Shown here: positions 1 through 8,559 of the stretch, in pieces | Layout of the letters: every line of letters starts with the position of its first letter | How positions within the stretch are numbered: the stretch's first letter is position 1 | Source of the DNA: Anaerolineales bacterium | GTDB taxonomy: Bacteria; Chloroflexota; Anaerolineae; Anaerolineales; DRMV01 | Reading direction: 5' to 3' | Assembly: GCA_027023425.1 (NCBI GenBank) | Contig: JALVVL010000020.1 | Location: 1 to 41,560, forward strand | Length of the DNA: 41,560 nt | Position numbers and translations under genes: made by a program | Notes under the pieces: generated by a model | What the model saw: only the letters and a program-made list of their open reading frames with translations | The model's database searches: none | Told to the model about the DNA's origin: nothing

Positions 1-272
1 ATTGCTCCCTCCTGAAAACGACAAATTATCAAATTCCACCGAGCATTTTTATTATGCAACAAAATTGTGAGAAAGACAAGGGGAAAGGTTGGGGCGTTGG
101 GGCGTGAGTCGTTGGGTCGTGCGGTCGTGCGGTCGTCGGTCGTGTGGTCGTGGGGTCGGTGGGGGGCATGGTAGGCTTTGGGCGCGGCGCGAGGAAACCA
201 CAGAAGACACAGAAGCGCCACAGAAAACACAGAAGGCCGCGGGGTAGGGGCAAGGCACTGCCTTGCCCTATT

Positions 273-300
273 TTGCGGGCGAACGGCCGTTCGCCCGCAA
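273..300. repeat. Perfect 28-bp palindrome
   Basis: The 14-base arm TTGCGGGCGAACGG is followed directly by its exact reverse complement. A second near-perfect palindrome with arms GGGCAAGGCA and TGCCTTGCCC lies just upstream at 248-268. Similar sequences recur near 850-890, so this is a dispersed intergenic repeat family. Confidence 0.85.
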
Positions 301-379
301 AAACACCGGGGCGGTTCATTTTTCCGGGAAATTACCTGAACACATTTTGCCCGCGTCAACGGCCTGTCAGTAGCCGTTA

Positions 380-485
380 GCGCCCTCACCTATCCCCCAG
401 AGCCTTGCTTCGCGGCGGCTCAGCCCCCTTTCCTCTCCCAGTGGGAGAGGAAAGGGGGCGCGCAGCGGGGGTAAGGTGAGGGCGC
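380..485. repeat. Palindromic element, MITE-like family
   Basis: The ends are inverted (GCGCCCTCACC at the left, GGTGAGGGCGCC at the right). The inside holds a hairpin with arms built on CCCCCTTTCCTCTCCCA and its complement. The order of parts (CTATCCCCC, a GAGCCT-like segment, a CCCCCTT hairpin, then a G-rich right end) matches the element at 3292-3513, so the two look like relatives. Confidence 0.7.
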
Positions 486-1060
486 CCCGTGGGCAGCAGA
501 GCAAAATGTGCACTTATTTCTGAATCATCCCCCCATGCCAAAAACCCCGCGTAGGGGCGCACGGCGTGTGCCCTATTCTCTGTGCGCAGCGCCGCTGCGC
601 CCCTACAAAGCCATCATGTCCATCGCTTGTCATTGCGAGCCGCCGCAGGCGGCGAAGCAATCCCCTTCATGGCCGCGGGAGACTGCTTCGGCGGCTACGC
701 CGCCTCGCAGTGACATCACGGCGTCGCTCTGGAAAGCGGCAAGTCGCCGCAGGGCGACTTCGTAAGCAGTAGGTGCAGTTTCAACTGCCGCCGGGAACCA
801 CAGAAAGCACAGAAACGCCACAGAGAACACAGAAGTTTTCGGGGTAGGGGCAAGGCAGTGCCTTGCCCTGTTTTGCGGGCGAACGCCCGTCACATGTCAT
901 TGCGAGCCGCGAAGCGGCGAAGCAATCCCCTTCACAACTGCGGGAAACCGTTTCGGTGGCTACGCCGCCGCGCGATCTGTTTATGAGGAACTTTAGGATG
1001 CCTTCCTCTGGGCACCGCGGCTTACTTCGCTTTGTGAAAAGAGTCGCTTTTTAGGGATCT

Positions 1061-1091
1061 TTGCCCCACGTCGCACATCTTTTGCTATACT
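1061..1091 (+). promoter_or_regulatory. Possible promoter of the lipoprotein gene
   Basis: A good -10 hexamer TATACT (1086-1091) is preceded by TTGCCC (1061-1066) with a 19-base spacer, longer than ideal. It lies about 110 bases upstream of the start codon at 1199. The -10 is convincing and the -35 is weak. Confidence 0.4.
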
Positions 1092-1198
1092 TTACGTGAA
1101 AAAGATAGCCTCTTCCTTCCGTCGCCTGTTTTGCACTGACCGTAGAGCCCAAAACGATGGATTTTTTTATTTTCCGCCCCGAGGAATAGGAGGTCCCC

Positions 1199-2152
1199 AT
1201 GTTTGCCCCCAAGCGATTGCTCTTGCTCCCTTTTGCCCTTGTCGTGCTTTTGGCTTGCTCCATGCCGTTGCAAGCCCCGAAGATTTCACAAGGCCAACAA
1301 CCTGACATCGGCATGACCATGACAGCCTTACCCCTTCAGCAAACCCAAATTGCCCTGCAACTGACACAGCGGGCACTCTCGGCTCCTTCCCCCACACCAC
1401 TTCCTCCAACTCCTACCCGACCGCTTCCCGCCAGCGCTACCTCCTTGCCCACTCGCCCGCTACCAACAACCGCTTCTCCTTCCCCAACACCGACCATTGC
1501 CTCACCAACATCAACCCCGCAGTCGGCCACCACCACTTCCACAGCGGCCGCTGAAGGCTTGCCCGCCACCGCCACCGGCAACCTGTATTGCCGCACCGGC
1601 CCCGCACCCTACTACCCGGCGGTAGACATTATGACCGCCGGCGAAAAGGTCACAGTGCTCGCACGAGCCCCAAAGCGATTCGCCGCTTATTGGCAGGTCC
1701 GCACCCCGCGGGATAAGGTATGTTGGGTATGGGGGCGCTGGCTGAACATTCAAGGCAATACGGACAATTTGGCCGTTGGTAAGGTGCCGCCACCGCCGCC
1801 GGGAGCCTTCTCCATTCGCTTGCTGCGGCAGGATACCTGCTTTGGCTTCCGTTTTATCGTTTTCTCGGTAACCAACCGCGGCCCCAAGCCGATAGAATCT
1901 CTGAAGGTGGTTATTAAAGACTTGGACACCGGCTATATCTATGAAGTGCCGCCTACTCAGCGCGACCATATTTACCACTGCGGCGCTTATGTTGACCCCC
2001 TCAAACCCGGTGAGGAAGTTGAACTGTGGGTGACCCTGCGCGGGGCGAACCTCAGCGGACACACAATTCAAGTGAGCGGCGAGGCCTGTACCAAGGATGG
2101 GCTTTCAGGTGAATGCGTAAAGCGGACACCTTTCAACATGGCTGTGCCTTGA
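1199..2152 (+). CDS. Secreted lipoprotein with SH3-like domain
   Basis: This is a 317-residue protein with a lipoprotein signal peptide: Met-Phe-Ala-Pro-Lys-Arg, a hydrophobic stretch, then the lipobox LLAC with the lipidated Cys at about residue 20. A long Pro/Thr/Ser-rich linker (about 60-120) follows. Next is a compact domain at about 122-185 with NLYCRTGP, GEKVTVLAR and WGRWL, which fits a bacterial SH3 (SH3b) fold. The C-terminal domain (about 200-317) is beta-rich with several Cys. The start is fixed by AGGAGG eight bases upstream. It probably sits on the outer face of the membrane and may bind cell wall or protein ligands; no enzyme motif is visible. It stands alone, with repeats on both sides. 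The linker composition is typical of large families of uncharacterised Chloroflexota lipoproteins. Confidence 0.8.
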   Translation: MFAPKRLLLLPFALVVLLACSMPLQAPKISQGQQPDIGMTMTALPLQQTQIALQLTQRALSAPSPTPLPPTPTRPLPASATSLPTRPLPTTASPSPTPTIASPTSTPQSATTTSTAAAEGLPATATGNLYCRTGPAPYYPAVDIMTAGEKVTVLARAPKRFAAYWQVRTPRDKVCWVWGRWLNIQGNTDNLAVGKVPPPPPGAFSIRLLRQDTCFGFRFIVFSVTNRGPKPIESLKVVIKDLDTGYIYEVPPTQRDHIYHCGAYVDPLKPGEEVELWVTLRGANLSGHTIQVSGEACTKDGLSGECVKRTPFNMAVP

Positions 2153-2437
2153 GTTAGAGGCGCGGTGCGGGAAACACAGAAGGCACAGAATGTCCACAGA
2201 AAACACAGAAGATAGGGTAGAAAACACAGAAGATAGGGTAGGGGCGAGGCACCGCCTTGCCCGCTTTTGGCGTGCGGCGTTCCTGTAGGGGCGCACGGCC
2301 GTGCGCCCCTACGAAAACGTCACGCCCACACGCATGCACGCACCATTGTAGGGGCACAGCGCCGCTGTGCCCCTACAATGGCGGCTCACCGCACCACCCG
2401 CGCTGGCCAATCGCCGATTGAAGCGCCGCGCCGAGGC
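2153..2437. repeat. Repeat-filled gap with two strong palindromes
   Basis: ACACAGAA-type arrays at about 2168-2240 contain a duplicated GATAGGGTAG unit. A perfect 28-bp palindrome lies at 2285-2312, each half being GTAGGGGCGCACGG or its complement. A hairpin at 2345-2379 has 16-base arms starting ATTGTAGGGGCACAGC and a 3-base loop. The two hairpins share the GTAGGGGC end and are probably one family. No gene is seen. Confidence 0.8.
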
Positions 2438-2466
2438 TTGACTTTTCCCCTTTTTTTCGTTATACT
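2438..2466 (+). promoter_or_regulatory. Sigma-70-type promoter of the TetR regulator gene
   Basis: TTGACT (2438-2443) and TATACT (2461-2466) are separated by exactly 17 bases, close to the consensus housekeeping promoter. The start codon lies 48 bases beyond the -10, and a palindrome sits between them. Confidence 0.75.
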
Positions 2467-2472
2467 TTTATT

Positions 2473-2490
2473 ACCGACCGACCGGTTGGT
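2473..2490. promoter_or_regulatory. Probable TetR operator (autoregulation)
   Basis: ACCGACCGACCGGTTGGT lies just downstream of the -10 and overlaps the expected transcription start. Its inner 14 bases form a palindrome with one mismatched pair. Position and symmetry fit an operator for the TetR-type repressor encoded immediately downstream. I saw no equally good copy upstream of the acyl-CoA dehydrogenase genes. Confidence 0.6.
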
Positions 2491-2513
2491 AGGGAGACCG
2501 AGGAGAGTTTACC

Positions 2514-3170
2514 GTGGCGCCTTCACCTTCACCAACCCGCCCTGTAACCCGCGAGGACATCTTAGAGGCCGCGGCGCGCATCTTCCGCCGCAAGGGCTAC
2601 CACGCCGCCTCCATGCAGGATATTGCCCGCGCTGTCAACCTCCAGAAGGCCAGTCTCTACCACCACGTCAGCAGCAAGCAGGAAATCCTGGTCGCCCTGC
2701 TTGACCGCGCCCTGGATTTGCTCATTGAGCAGATGCAGGGCGTTTTGGCTATGGACGCGCCGCCCGAGGAAAAATTGCGGCAGGCCGTGCTCGGCTATAC
2801 CCGCGTGCTCGCAGAAAACCGCGACCTCGCCGCGGTGCTGCTGCTGGAATTCCGCTTTTTGGAACCGGAAGTGCGCGAGCGCCACGTCCGCCGCCGCGAT
2901 GCCTACGAGCGCCTCTGGCGTCAACTGCTGACGGAAGGCCAGCAGGCAGGCGTTTTCCACGCGGAAGACCCTTCCTTGGCCGCCAAAGCCCTGCTCGGCA
3001 TGATCAACTGGCTGGTCATCTGGTACCGCCCTTCCGGCCCGCTCACCCCGCAGGAAATCGGCGATTATTTCGGGCGGGTGGCGCTGCGCAGCCTGGTAAA
3101 GCCCGATTGCCTTTCCGAACACGAGACGCAACCGGCAGGCAAAAATTTCCCCGACAACCCCCAACGTTAG
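2514..3170 (+). CDS. TetR-family regulator, probably of fatty-acid degradation
   Basis: This 218-residue protein has an N-terminal TetR DNA-binding domain (about 14-62: REDILEAAARIFRRKGYHAASMQDIA, then a recognition helix with KASLYHHVSSKQEI). The C-terminal helical ligand-binding and dimerisation domain contains conserved aromatic residues (WLVIWYRPSG). Translation probably starts at GTG 2514, preceded by GAGGAGAG. Family members next to beta-oxidation genes (FadR/PsrA/LiuR-like) usually repress them and release DNA on binding acyl-CoA. That role is inferred here from the downstream acyl-CoA dehydrogenase, FadN and thiolase genes. The promoter-proximal palindrome suggests that it represses itself. 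Confidence 0.85.
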   Translation: MAPSPSPTRPVTREDILEAAARIFRRKGYHAASMQDIARAVNLQKASLYHHVSSKQEILVALLDRALDLLIEQMQGVLAMDAPPEEKLRQAVLGYTRVLAENRDLAAVLLLEFRFLEPEVRERHVRRRDAYERLWRQLLTEGQQAGVFHAEDPSLAAKALLGMINWLVIWYRPSGPLTPQEIGDYFGRVALRSLVKPDCLSEHETQPAGKNFPDNPQR

Positions 3171-3173
3171 AAA

Positions 3174-3199
3174 CGCGGCGTCTGTGCGCCGCGCTTTTT
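3174..3199 (+). terminator. Intrinsic terminator after the TetR gene
   Basis: A 7-bp stem CGCGGCG/CGCCGCG with a 6-base loop is followed by CTTTTT, starting four bases after the TetR stop codon. It separates the regulator transcript from the downstream beta-oxidation genes. Confidence 0.8.
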
Positions 3200-3291
3200 G
3201 GATGGATGGAGGTGTGCTCCCGCGGTGGGGCGGTCGTCGAGCCGCCCCGCCCACGGAGCCGGAAGCCCCCCTTTCCAATTTCGTGCCTTGA

Positions 3292-3513
3292 TTGACTGAC
3301 AAAATTCCTCTGCCCTGTAGTCAATCTCTCCTATCCCCCGATGAGCCTCGCTTGGCCTTCGGCTTCGCTCAGCCCAAGCGCTCGCTCATCTGCCCCCTTC
3401 CCTCCCTTACTAAGGGAGGGAAGGGGGCGGCTACGGTGACGCGATAGCGTCACCGTAGCAGGGGTAGGGAGAGATCAAACACAAGAACCTTCCCAGGGAG
3501 GTTTGTCAGTCAA
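3292..3513. mobile_element. MITE-like element with 12-bp terminal inverted repeats
   Basis: The ends are perfect inverted repeats, TTGACTGACAAA (3292-3303) and TTTGTCAGTCAA (3502-3513). A second, imperfect inverted pair lies inside (TCAATCTCTCC... at 3321, ...GGGAGAGATCAA ending 3478). The centre contains two hairpins: CCCCCTTCCCTCCC with its complement (about 3393-3429), and a palindrome with arms GCTACGGTGACGC (3430-3459). It has no coding capacity. It lies directly upstream of the first acyl-CoA dehydrogenase gene, so it may supply or block that gene's promoter. No clear target-site duplication was seen. Confidence 0.7.
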
Positions 3514-3542
3514 CAAGATCTCTTCCCTCAGGAGAGTGGCCT

Positions 3543-4637
3543 ATGTATTCGTTTGAACCTTCCGAAGAACAACGCATGTTGGTGGATGCCGTCAAACGCT
3601 ACGCCGCCAACGACCTGCGCCCGGCCATGCGCGACGCCGACGAGGAAGCCCAACTCAACATGGATTTGGTGGAAAAGGGCTGGGAACTCGGCATCCTGCA
3701 GGCTTCGGTGCCCGAGGAATACGGCGGCTTTGGCGAGCGCTCGGCGGTGACCAGCGTGCTGGCGGCCGAGGAAATGGCTTGGGGTGATTTGGCGGCTTCG
3801 TTGGCCGTGATGACCCCCGGCCTGTACGTGCTCCCGCTGCTGCTGGCCGGCACCGAGGAGCAGAAACAGGAACTCATCCCGCCGGTAATTGAGGCCGAGT
3901 GGAAGCCCTACACCGCCGCCCTGCTGGAATGGAAGTTTGACTTTGACGCCAACGACTTGCAGACCACCGCGCAGGAAGACGGCGACGCGTACGTCATCAA
4001 CGGCGAAAAGGTGTACGTGCCCTTTGCCGACGGTTACGAGGGCATGATCGTGTACGCCAAGGTGGACGGCAAGACGCAGGGCTTCGTGGTGCCCAAGGCC
4101 GCGGCGGGCGTCACTGTGGGCGAGCGGCACAAACTGCTGGGCGTCCACGCCTTGCCCCTTTATCGGGTGAAGTTTGAGGGCGTGCGCGTGCCGAAGGAAA
4201 ACCGCCTCGGCGGCGCAGCAGGCCACGATTTCGCGCCGATTTTGGCTTCCATGTGGGTGGCCAACGCGGCGCTGGCGGTGGGTATGTCCCGCGCGGCGCT
4301 GGAATACGCGATTGACTACGCCAAAGAGCGCGAGGCCTTCGGCGTGAAAATCGGCCAGAAGCAGGCCATTGCCTTCATGTTGGCCGAAATGGCCACCGAG
4401 GTGGAAGGCGTGCGCCTGCTGACCTGGGAGGCCGCGTGGAAACTGGACAAGGGCAAGGACGACTTCTACAAGCACGCTTACCTCGCCCACAACGGTGCGG
4501 TGGACATGGCGATGATGGTCACCGACCGCGCGGTGCAGGTTTTGGGCGGCCACGGCTACATACGCGAGCACCCGGTGGAATTGTGGATGCGCAACGGCCG
4601 CGGGTTCGCCACGTTTGCCGGGCTGGCGATGGTGTAG
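3543..4637 (+). CDS. Acyl-CoA dehydrogenase family protein lacking catalytic motifs
   Basis: This 364-residue protein has the acyl-CoA dehydrogenase layout: an N-terminal helical domain (about 1-115), a middle beta domain (about 120-220) and a C-terminal four-helix domain (about 225-364) with the family segment QVLGGHGYIREHPVE. Two hallmarks are missing. The flavin/substrate motif normally read as TEPxxGSD is replaced by an unrelated stretch around residues 120-135. The C-terminal EGTxxIQ segment, which carries the catalytic Glu in many members, is replaced by RGFATFAGLAMV, where the protein also ends. The gene lies 147 bases upstream of a second, motif-complete homologue. It may be the non-catalytic half of a heteromeric enzyme, as in mycobacterial FadE pairs. 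The start at ATG 3543 has GGAGAG upstream. Confidence 0.85.
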   Translation: MYSFEPSEEQRMLVDAVKRYAANDLRPAMRDADEEAQLNMDLVEKGWELGILQASVPEEYGGFGERSAVTSVLAAEEMAWGDLAASLAVMTPGLYVLPLLLAGTEEQKQELIPPVIEAEWKPYTAALLEWKFDFDANDLQTTAQEDGDAYVINGEKVYVPFADGYEGMIVYAKVDGKTQGFVVPKAAAGVTVGERHKLLGVHALPLYRVKFEGVRVPKENRLGGAAGHDFAPILASMWVANAALAVGMSRAALEYAIDYAKEREAFGVKIGQKQAIAFMLAEMATEVEGVRLLTWEAAWKLDKGKDDFYKHAYLAHNGAVDMAMMVTDRAVQVLGGHGYIREHPVELWMRNGRGFATFAGLAMV

Positions 4638-4784
4638 AGAATTGTGAGTGGCGAATCGCGAATTGCGGAATTAGGAAGGTTAGGATGATAGGAAGTTAGG
4701 AGACGACTCCGCAACGACCCAACGACCCAACGACCTAACAACCTAACAACCTAACTGCTTACCCCCCTCCCCGGAGGTTTTACC
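4638..4784. repeat. Paired low-complexity arrays between the two dehydrogenase genes
   Basis: The left part is purine-rich, with repeated GAATTAGG/GGTTAGG-like units. The right part is a run of CAACGACC and CTAACAAC units. The two sides are roughly complementary (GTTAGG against CCTAAC), so the RNA could fold into a long hairpin. The same kind of pair occurs at 8560-9120 around a small gene and, without a gene, at 22985-23130. Confidence 0.7.
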
Positions 4785-6047
4785 ATGATTGATTTTGAAA
4801 TGCCCGAAGTGATTGCCAAGCAGCAGTATCTGCTGAAAACGGTGGCCGACAACATGATGCGGCCGGTTTCCCGCTACTACGACGAGCACGAGCACGAAAT
4901 TCCGTGGGATTACATTGAGTTCATGCACACCGCGATGAAGGCCAGCGGCGCGGGCTCGCTCGCCCCCAGCGAGGGTGGCGAGAAGAAGGAGAAGAAAGAC
5001 CGCCCGCGCATCGGCTATCAGATGCTGGCGTTCATGATTGAAATGCTCTCTTGGGGCGACGCGGGCATGTACTTGGTCACGCCCGGCGGCGGCTTGGGCG
5101 CAGCCGCGGTGGAAGCCACCGGCACGCCCGAGCAGAAGCGCCGCTTTCTGGAACGCTTCAAGAAAGAAAAGCCCGCCTTTGCCGCGATGGCCATGACCGA
5201 GCCGTGCTGCGGCTCCGACACTGCGGCCATCCGTACCACCGCGGTGCTGGACAAAGAGACCAACGAGTGGGTGCTGAACGGTGAAAAGATTTTCGTCACC
5301 GCGGGCGACAAATCCCTCACGCCATACGAACAGTTAGAGCCGGGCTTTGTGGTGGTTTGGGCGACCATTGACCCCAAAGCCGGCCGCGCAGGCATTCGTC
5401 CCTTTGTGGTGGAAGCCGGCACTCCGGGCGTGAAGGTGACCAAATTGGAGCACAAAATGGGCATCCGCGTCAGCGACACCGCGGCCATCGTGCTTCAGAA
5501 CGCCCGTATTCCTTTTGACAACATCCTCGGCAGCCCCGAAGTCATCACCGACAAGAAGACCTCCAAGGGCTTCAAGGGCGCGATGAGCACCTTCAACGCC
5601 ACCCGCCCGCTGGTTTCGGCCTCGGCAATGGGTGTGGCGCGCGCCACGCTGGAACTGCTCAAGGAAATGCTAAAGCAGGAAGGCGTGGAAATTCGCTACG
5701 GCCTCCCGCGCGCCAAAATGACCAACATTGAGCGCGAGGTCATTGACATGGAAACGATGTTGCGCGAGGCGTGGCTGTTGGTGCTCAAGGCTGTGTGGCT
5801 TGCCGACCAGCGCCAGCCGAACGCGCTGACCGCTTCCATGAGCAAGGTCAAGGCCGGTGAAGTGGTGACCAAGATCACCCAAAAGGCCGTGGAGTTGATG
5901 GGGCCGTTAGGCTACAGCCGCGACTTCTTGCTGGAAAAGTGGTTCCGCGATGCCAAAATCAACGACATTTTTGAAGGCACCGGCCAGATCAACCGGCTCA
6001 TCGTGGCGCGCCAGATCTTGGGCTTCCACGGCGCGCAACTGAGATAG
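4785..6047 (+). CDS. Acyl-CoA dehydrogenase, motif-complete
   Basis: This 420-residue flavoenzyme would oxidise acyl-CoA to trans-2-enoyl-CoA in beta-oxidation. It carries the FAD/substrate motif MTEPCCGSD (about residues 139-147), the GEKxFVTAG segment, and the C-terminal GPLGYSRDFLLEKWFRDAKINDIFEGTGQ block (split here as GPLGYSRDF and FEGTGQINR), which includes the usual catalytic Glu. A charged insertion (GGEKKEKKDRP) lies near residues 64-74. The start ATG 4785 follows GGAGG at a good distance. It is the second of two tandem acyl-CoA dehydrogenase genes, and the first lacks these motifs, so the two may form one complex. It is followed by a FadN-type gene, suggesting one operon. Chain-length preference cannot be read from sequence. 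Confidence 0.92.
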   Translation: MIDFEMPEVIAKQQYLLKTVADNMMRPVSRYYDEHEHEIPWDYIEFMHTAMKASGAGSLAPSEGGEKKEKKDRPRIGYQMLAFMIEMLSWGDAGMYLVTPGGGLGAAAVEATGTPEQKRRFLERFKKEKPAFAAMAMTEPCCGSDTAAIRTTAVLDKETNEWVLNGEKIFVTAGDKSLTPYEQLEPGFVVVWATIDPKAGRAGIRPFVVEAGTPGVKVTKLEHKMGIRVSDTAAIVLQNARIPFDNILGSPEVITDKKTSKGFKGAMSTFNATRPLVSASAMGVARATLELLKEMLKQEGVEIRYGLPRAKMTNIEREVIDMETMLREAWLLVLKAVWLADQRQPNALTASMSKVKAGEVVTKITQKAVELMGPLGYSRDFLLEKWFRDAKINDIFEGTGQINRLIVARQILGFHGAQLR

Positions 6048-6132
6048 AAACCACAGATTCCGCAGATTATCGCAGATTTCATTTTGTTTTCTGTGAAATC
6101 TGCGGTTTGTTTCCTTTCCAAGGAGGTTTTTC
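6048..6132. repeat. ACAGATT-type hairpin array
   Basis: Units of CACAGATT or CGCAGATT run on the left, and the inverse AAATCTGCGG sits on the right around a short loop, giving an imperfect hairpin. The same family appears at 10343-10425, 14340-14700, 20940-21140 and 34730-34830. The FadN start (AAGGAGG upstream of ATG 6133) lies just beyond it. Confidence 0.7.
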
Positions 6133-8559
6133 ATGAAATACCAAATCCGCCGCGCGACGGTCATCGGCGCGGGCACCATGGGGGCGGCTATCGCCGCTCA
6201 CCTCGCCAACGCCGGTGTGCCCGTCACTTTGCTGGATATTGTGCCGCGGGAACTTACCCCCGACGAGGAAAAGAAGGGCTTGACTTTGCAGGACCGCGAA
6301 GTCCGCAACCGCATCGTGCGGCAGGGCTTTGAGCGGGCGCTGAAGTCCAAGCCTGCCGCTTTTTTCACCCCAGACCACGCCGCGCTGGTCACCCTCGGCA
6401 ACCTTGAGGATGATTTTGACGAAGCCATCAAAAACGCCGATTGGGTAATTGAGGTGGTGGTGGAGCGGCTGGACATCAAACAGCAACTGATGGCGCGCAT
6501 TGACGACATCCGCCCGCCGCACACCATCGTGAGCACCAACACCTCCGGTATCCCCATCAAAGACATCGCCGCCGGGCGCTCCGAAGGCTTCCGCCAGCAC
6601 TTTTTGGGCACCCACTTCTTCAACCCGCCTCGCTACCTCAAACTGCTGGAAGTCATCCCCCACGCCGACACCCTGCCCGAGGTGGTGGAATTCATCCGCG
6701 AATTCGGCGAAAACCGCCTCGGCAAGGGCGTGGTGCTCTGCAAGGATACCCCCAACTTCATCGGCAACCGCATTGCTTTCGGCAGCGGCGCGTTCGTGCT
6801 GGATTACGTCCTTGAGCACGGCTACACCGTGGAGGAAGTGGACGCCATCACCGGCCCGCTGATGGGCCGTCCCAAGACTGCTACTTTCCGCCTGATGGAT
6901 TTGGTGGGCATTGACGTTTGGGACCACGTCGGCCGCAACCTGCGGAAAGCCATTCCCCACGACAAAATGGCGCAGAAATACCTTGCTTCGGAACGCGCCA
7001 ACAAACTCATCGCCGAACTCATCAAGCGCGGCTGGCTGGGCAACAAGACCAAGCAGGGCTTTTACAAGCAGGTCAAGAAGGACGGCAAGAAGGAATACTG
7101 GCACCTCAATTTGGAAACCTTGGAATATGAGCCGCCCAGCAAGCCCAAGTTTGAGTCGGTGAGCAAAATCAAGGATATTGAGGATTTGGGCGAGCGCCTG
7201 CGCGCGTGGGTGAAAGAAAACGACCGCGCCGCGCAATTGGTGCGTGCGGTGCTCTACCAAGGCTTTGCCTACGCCGCGTCGGTCATCCCCGAAATTGCTG
7301 ACACCCCCAAGCCGATAGACGACGCGATGCGCTGGGGCTTCGCCCACCAGGCCGGCCCCTTTGAAATTTGGGACATGCTGGGCGTGGCCGAAACCGCGGA
7401 CGCGATGGCGAAAGAGGGCTTCCCCGCGCCGCAATGGGTGCACGACATGCTGGCCGCCGGTTTCGCCACCTTCTACCAGTACGACGGCGGCCGCAAGGTC
7501 GGCGTTTACCACCCCGCGAAGAAGGCGTATGAGCCCATCCGCCGCTCGCCGAAGACCATTTTCATCAAGGAAGAGAAGGCCGCGGGCAAGGTGATTGACG
7601 AAAACCCGGGCGCGGCCATCGTTGACCTGGGCGACGGCGTGATTGATGTGGAATTTCACACCAAGATGAACGCCTTGGACGAGGACATTTTCAACATGCT
7701 CAACAAGGCGCTTGACTTGGTAGATGCGGGCAAATACGAAGGCATTGTCATTGGCAGCGACGCCGACAACTTCAGTGCGGGCGCCAACCTGTTCGCGGTG
7801 GTGCTGGCCGCGCAGCAGGGCATGTGGGAGCAATTGGAAGCCTCGGTGAAGGCGTTTCAGGATTTGAACATGCGGATGCGCTACTTCCACAAGCCGGTGG
7901 TGGCCGCGCCGGCTGGGCTGGCGTTGGGCGGCGGCTGCGAAATCACCATGCACGCTTCCCGCGCGGTGGCCGCGGCGGAACTCTATATCGGCCTGGTGGA
8001 AGTCGGTGCGGGCGTGATTCCCGCGGGCGGCGGCACCAAGGAAATCATCCGCCGCATCGTCAACCCGCCCATGCGCACCAAAGACGCGCAGGTGTTGGCC
8101 TTCATGCAGCGGGCGTTTGAGCAAATCGGCATGGCGAAGGTCGCCACCAGCGCCGAGGAGGCCCGCGCGTGGGGCATCCTGACGCCCGCCGACCGGGTCG
8201 TGATGAACCGCGACCACCTGATTGCGGAAGCCAAGCGCGAAGTCCTGCACATGCTGGAAAGCGGCTGGCACCCGCCCATCCCCGAAAAGGTTTATGCCGC
8301 CGGACGCGATGTGTTGGCGGCGCTGCAGGTGGCGATTTACACCATGCACGAAGGCGGCTACATCACCGAATACGAAGCCCACATTGCCAACAAACTGGCC
8401 TACGTGCTCACCGGCGGCGACCTTAGCAAGCCGCAGTGGGTTCCCGAGCAATACATCCTTGACCTGGAACGCGAAGCCTTCCTCTCGCTGTGCGGCGAGG
8501 AAAAGACGCAGGAGAGGATGTGGCATATTTTGAGGACTGGGAAGCCGTTGAGGAATTAG
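6133..8559 (+). CDS. fadN: 3-hydroxyacyl-CoA dehydrogenase/enoyl-CoA hydratase fusion, FadN type
   Basis: This 808-residue bifunctional enzyme would catalyse hydration of enoyl-CoA and NAD-dependent oxidation of 3-hydroxyacyl-CoA. The order is dehydrogenase first: a Rossmann motif VIGAGTMGAAIA (about 10-21), then family segments TIVSTNTSG, HFFNPPRYL and NFIGNRI, and the C-terminal dehydrogenase domains to about 460. The enoyl-CoA hydratase domain (about 490-700) has oxyanion-hole segments NFSAGAN and ALGGGCE. The two Glu residues expected for hydration are in GGGCE and GLVEVGAG. This order matches Bacillus FadN and differs from E. coli FadB. AAGGAGG precedes the start. It lies between acyl-CoA dehydrogenase and thiolase genes, which completes the cycle. 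Confidence 0.93.
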   Translation: MKYQIRRATVIGAGTMGAAIAAHLANAGVPVTLLDIVPRELTPDEEKKGLTLQDREVRNRIVRQGFERALKSKPAAFFTPDHAALVTLGNLEDDFDEAIKNADWVIEVVVERLDIKQQLMARIDDIRPPHTIVSTNTSGIPIKDIAAGRSEGFRQHFLGTHFFNPPRYLKLLEVIPHADTLPEVVEFIREFGENRLGKGVVLCKDTPNFIGNRIAFGSGAFVLDYVLEHGYTVEEVDAITGPLMGRPKTATFRLMDLVGIDVWDHVGRNLRKAIPHDKMAQKYLASERANKLIAELIKRGWLGNKTKQGFYKQVKKDGKKEYWHLNLETLEYEPPSKPKFESVSKIKDIEDLGERLRAWVKENDRAAQLVRAVLYQGFAYAASVIPEIADTPKPIDDAMRWGFAHQAGPFEIWDMLGVAETADAMAKEGFPAPQWVHDMLAAGFATFYQYDGGRKVGVYHPAKKAYEPIRRSPKTIFIKEEKAAGKVIDENPGAAIVDLGDGVIDVEFHTKMNALDEDIFNMLNKALDLVDAGKYEGIVIGSDADNFSAGANLFAVVLAAQQGMWEQLEASVKAFQDLNMRMRYFHKPVVAAPAGLALGGGCEITMHASRAVAAAELYIGLVEVGAGVIPAGGGTKEIIRRIVNPPMRTKDAQVLAFMQRAFEQIGMAKVATSAEEARAWGILTPADRVVMNRDHLIAEAKREVLHMLESGWHPPIPEKVYAAGRDVLAALQVAIYTMHEGGYITEYEAHIANKLAYVLTGGDLSKPQWVPEQYILDLEREAFLSLCGEEKTQERMWHILRTGKPLRN

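Larger units (their letters stand above)
1..1198. repeat. Gene-free, repeat-rich stretch
   Basis: No open frame here has a ribosome binding site and a protein-like composition. The stretch holds a GTCGT-rich simple array (about 93-165), ACACAGAA-type arrays (about 189-239 and 797-838), two near-perfect palindromes (248-268 and 273-300), a larger palindromic element (380-485), and two REP-like hairpins containing CATTGCGAGCCG and GCGAAGCAATCCCC (about 631-668 and 897-932). The open frames on both strands are by-products of these GC-rich repeats. Confidence 0.75.

Noticed and set aside
29-893. Several short open frames on both strands at the window start
   Set aside because: They run through palindromes and simple arrays, lack ribosome binding sites and have Pro/Arg/Thr-rich low-complexity translations.
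6079-8526. An 815-codon open frame on the minus strand
   Set aside because: It is antisense to fadN over almost its whole length, has a His/Val/Arg-biased composition and no family motif.
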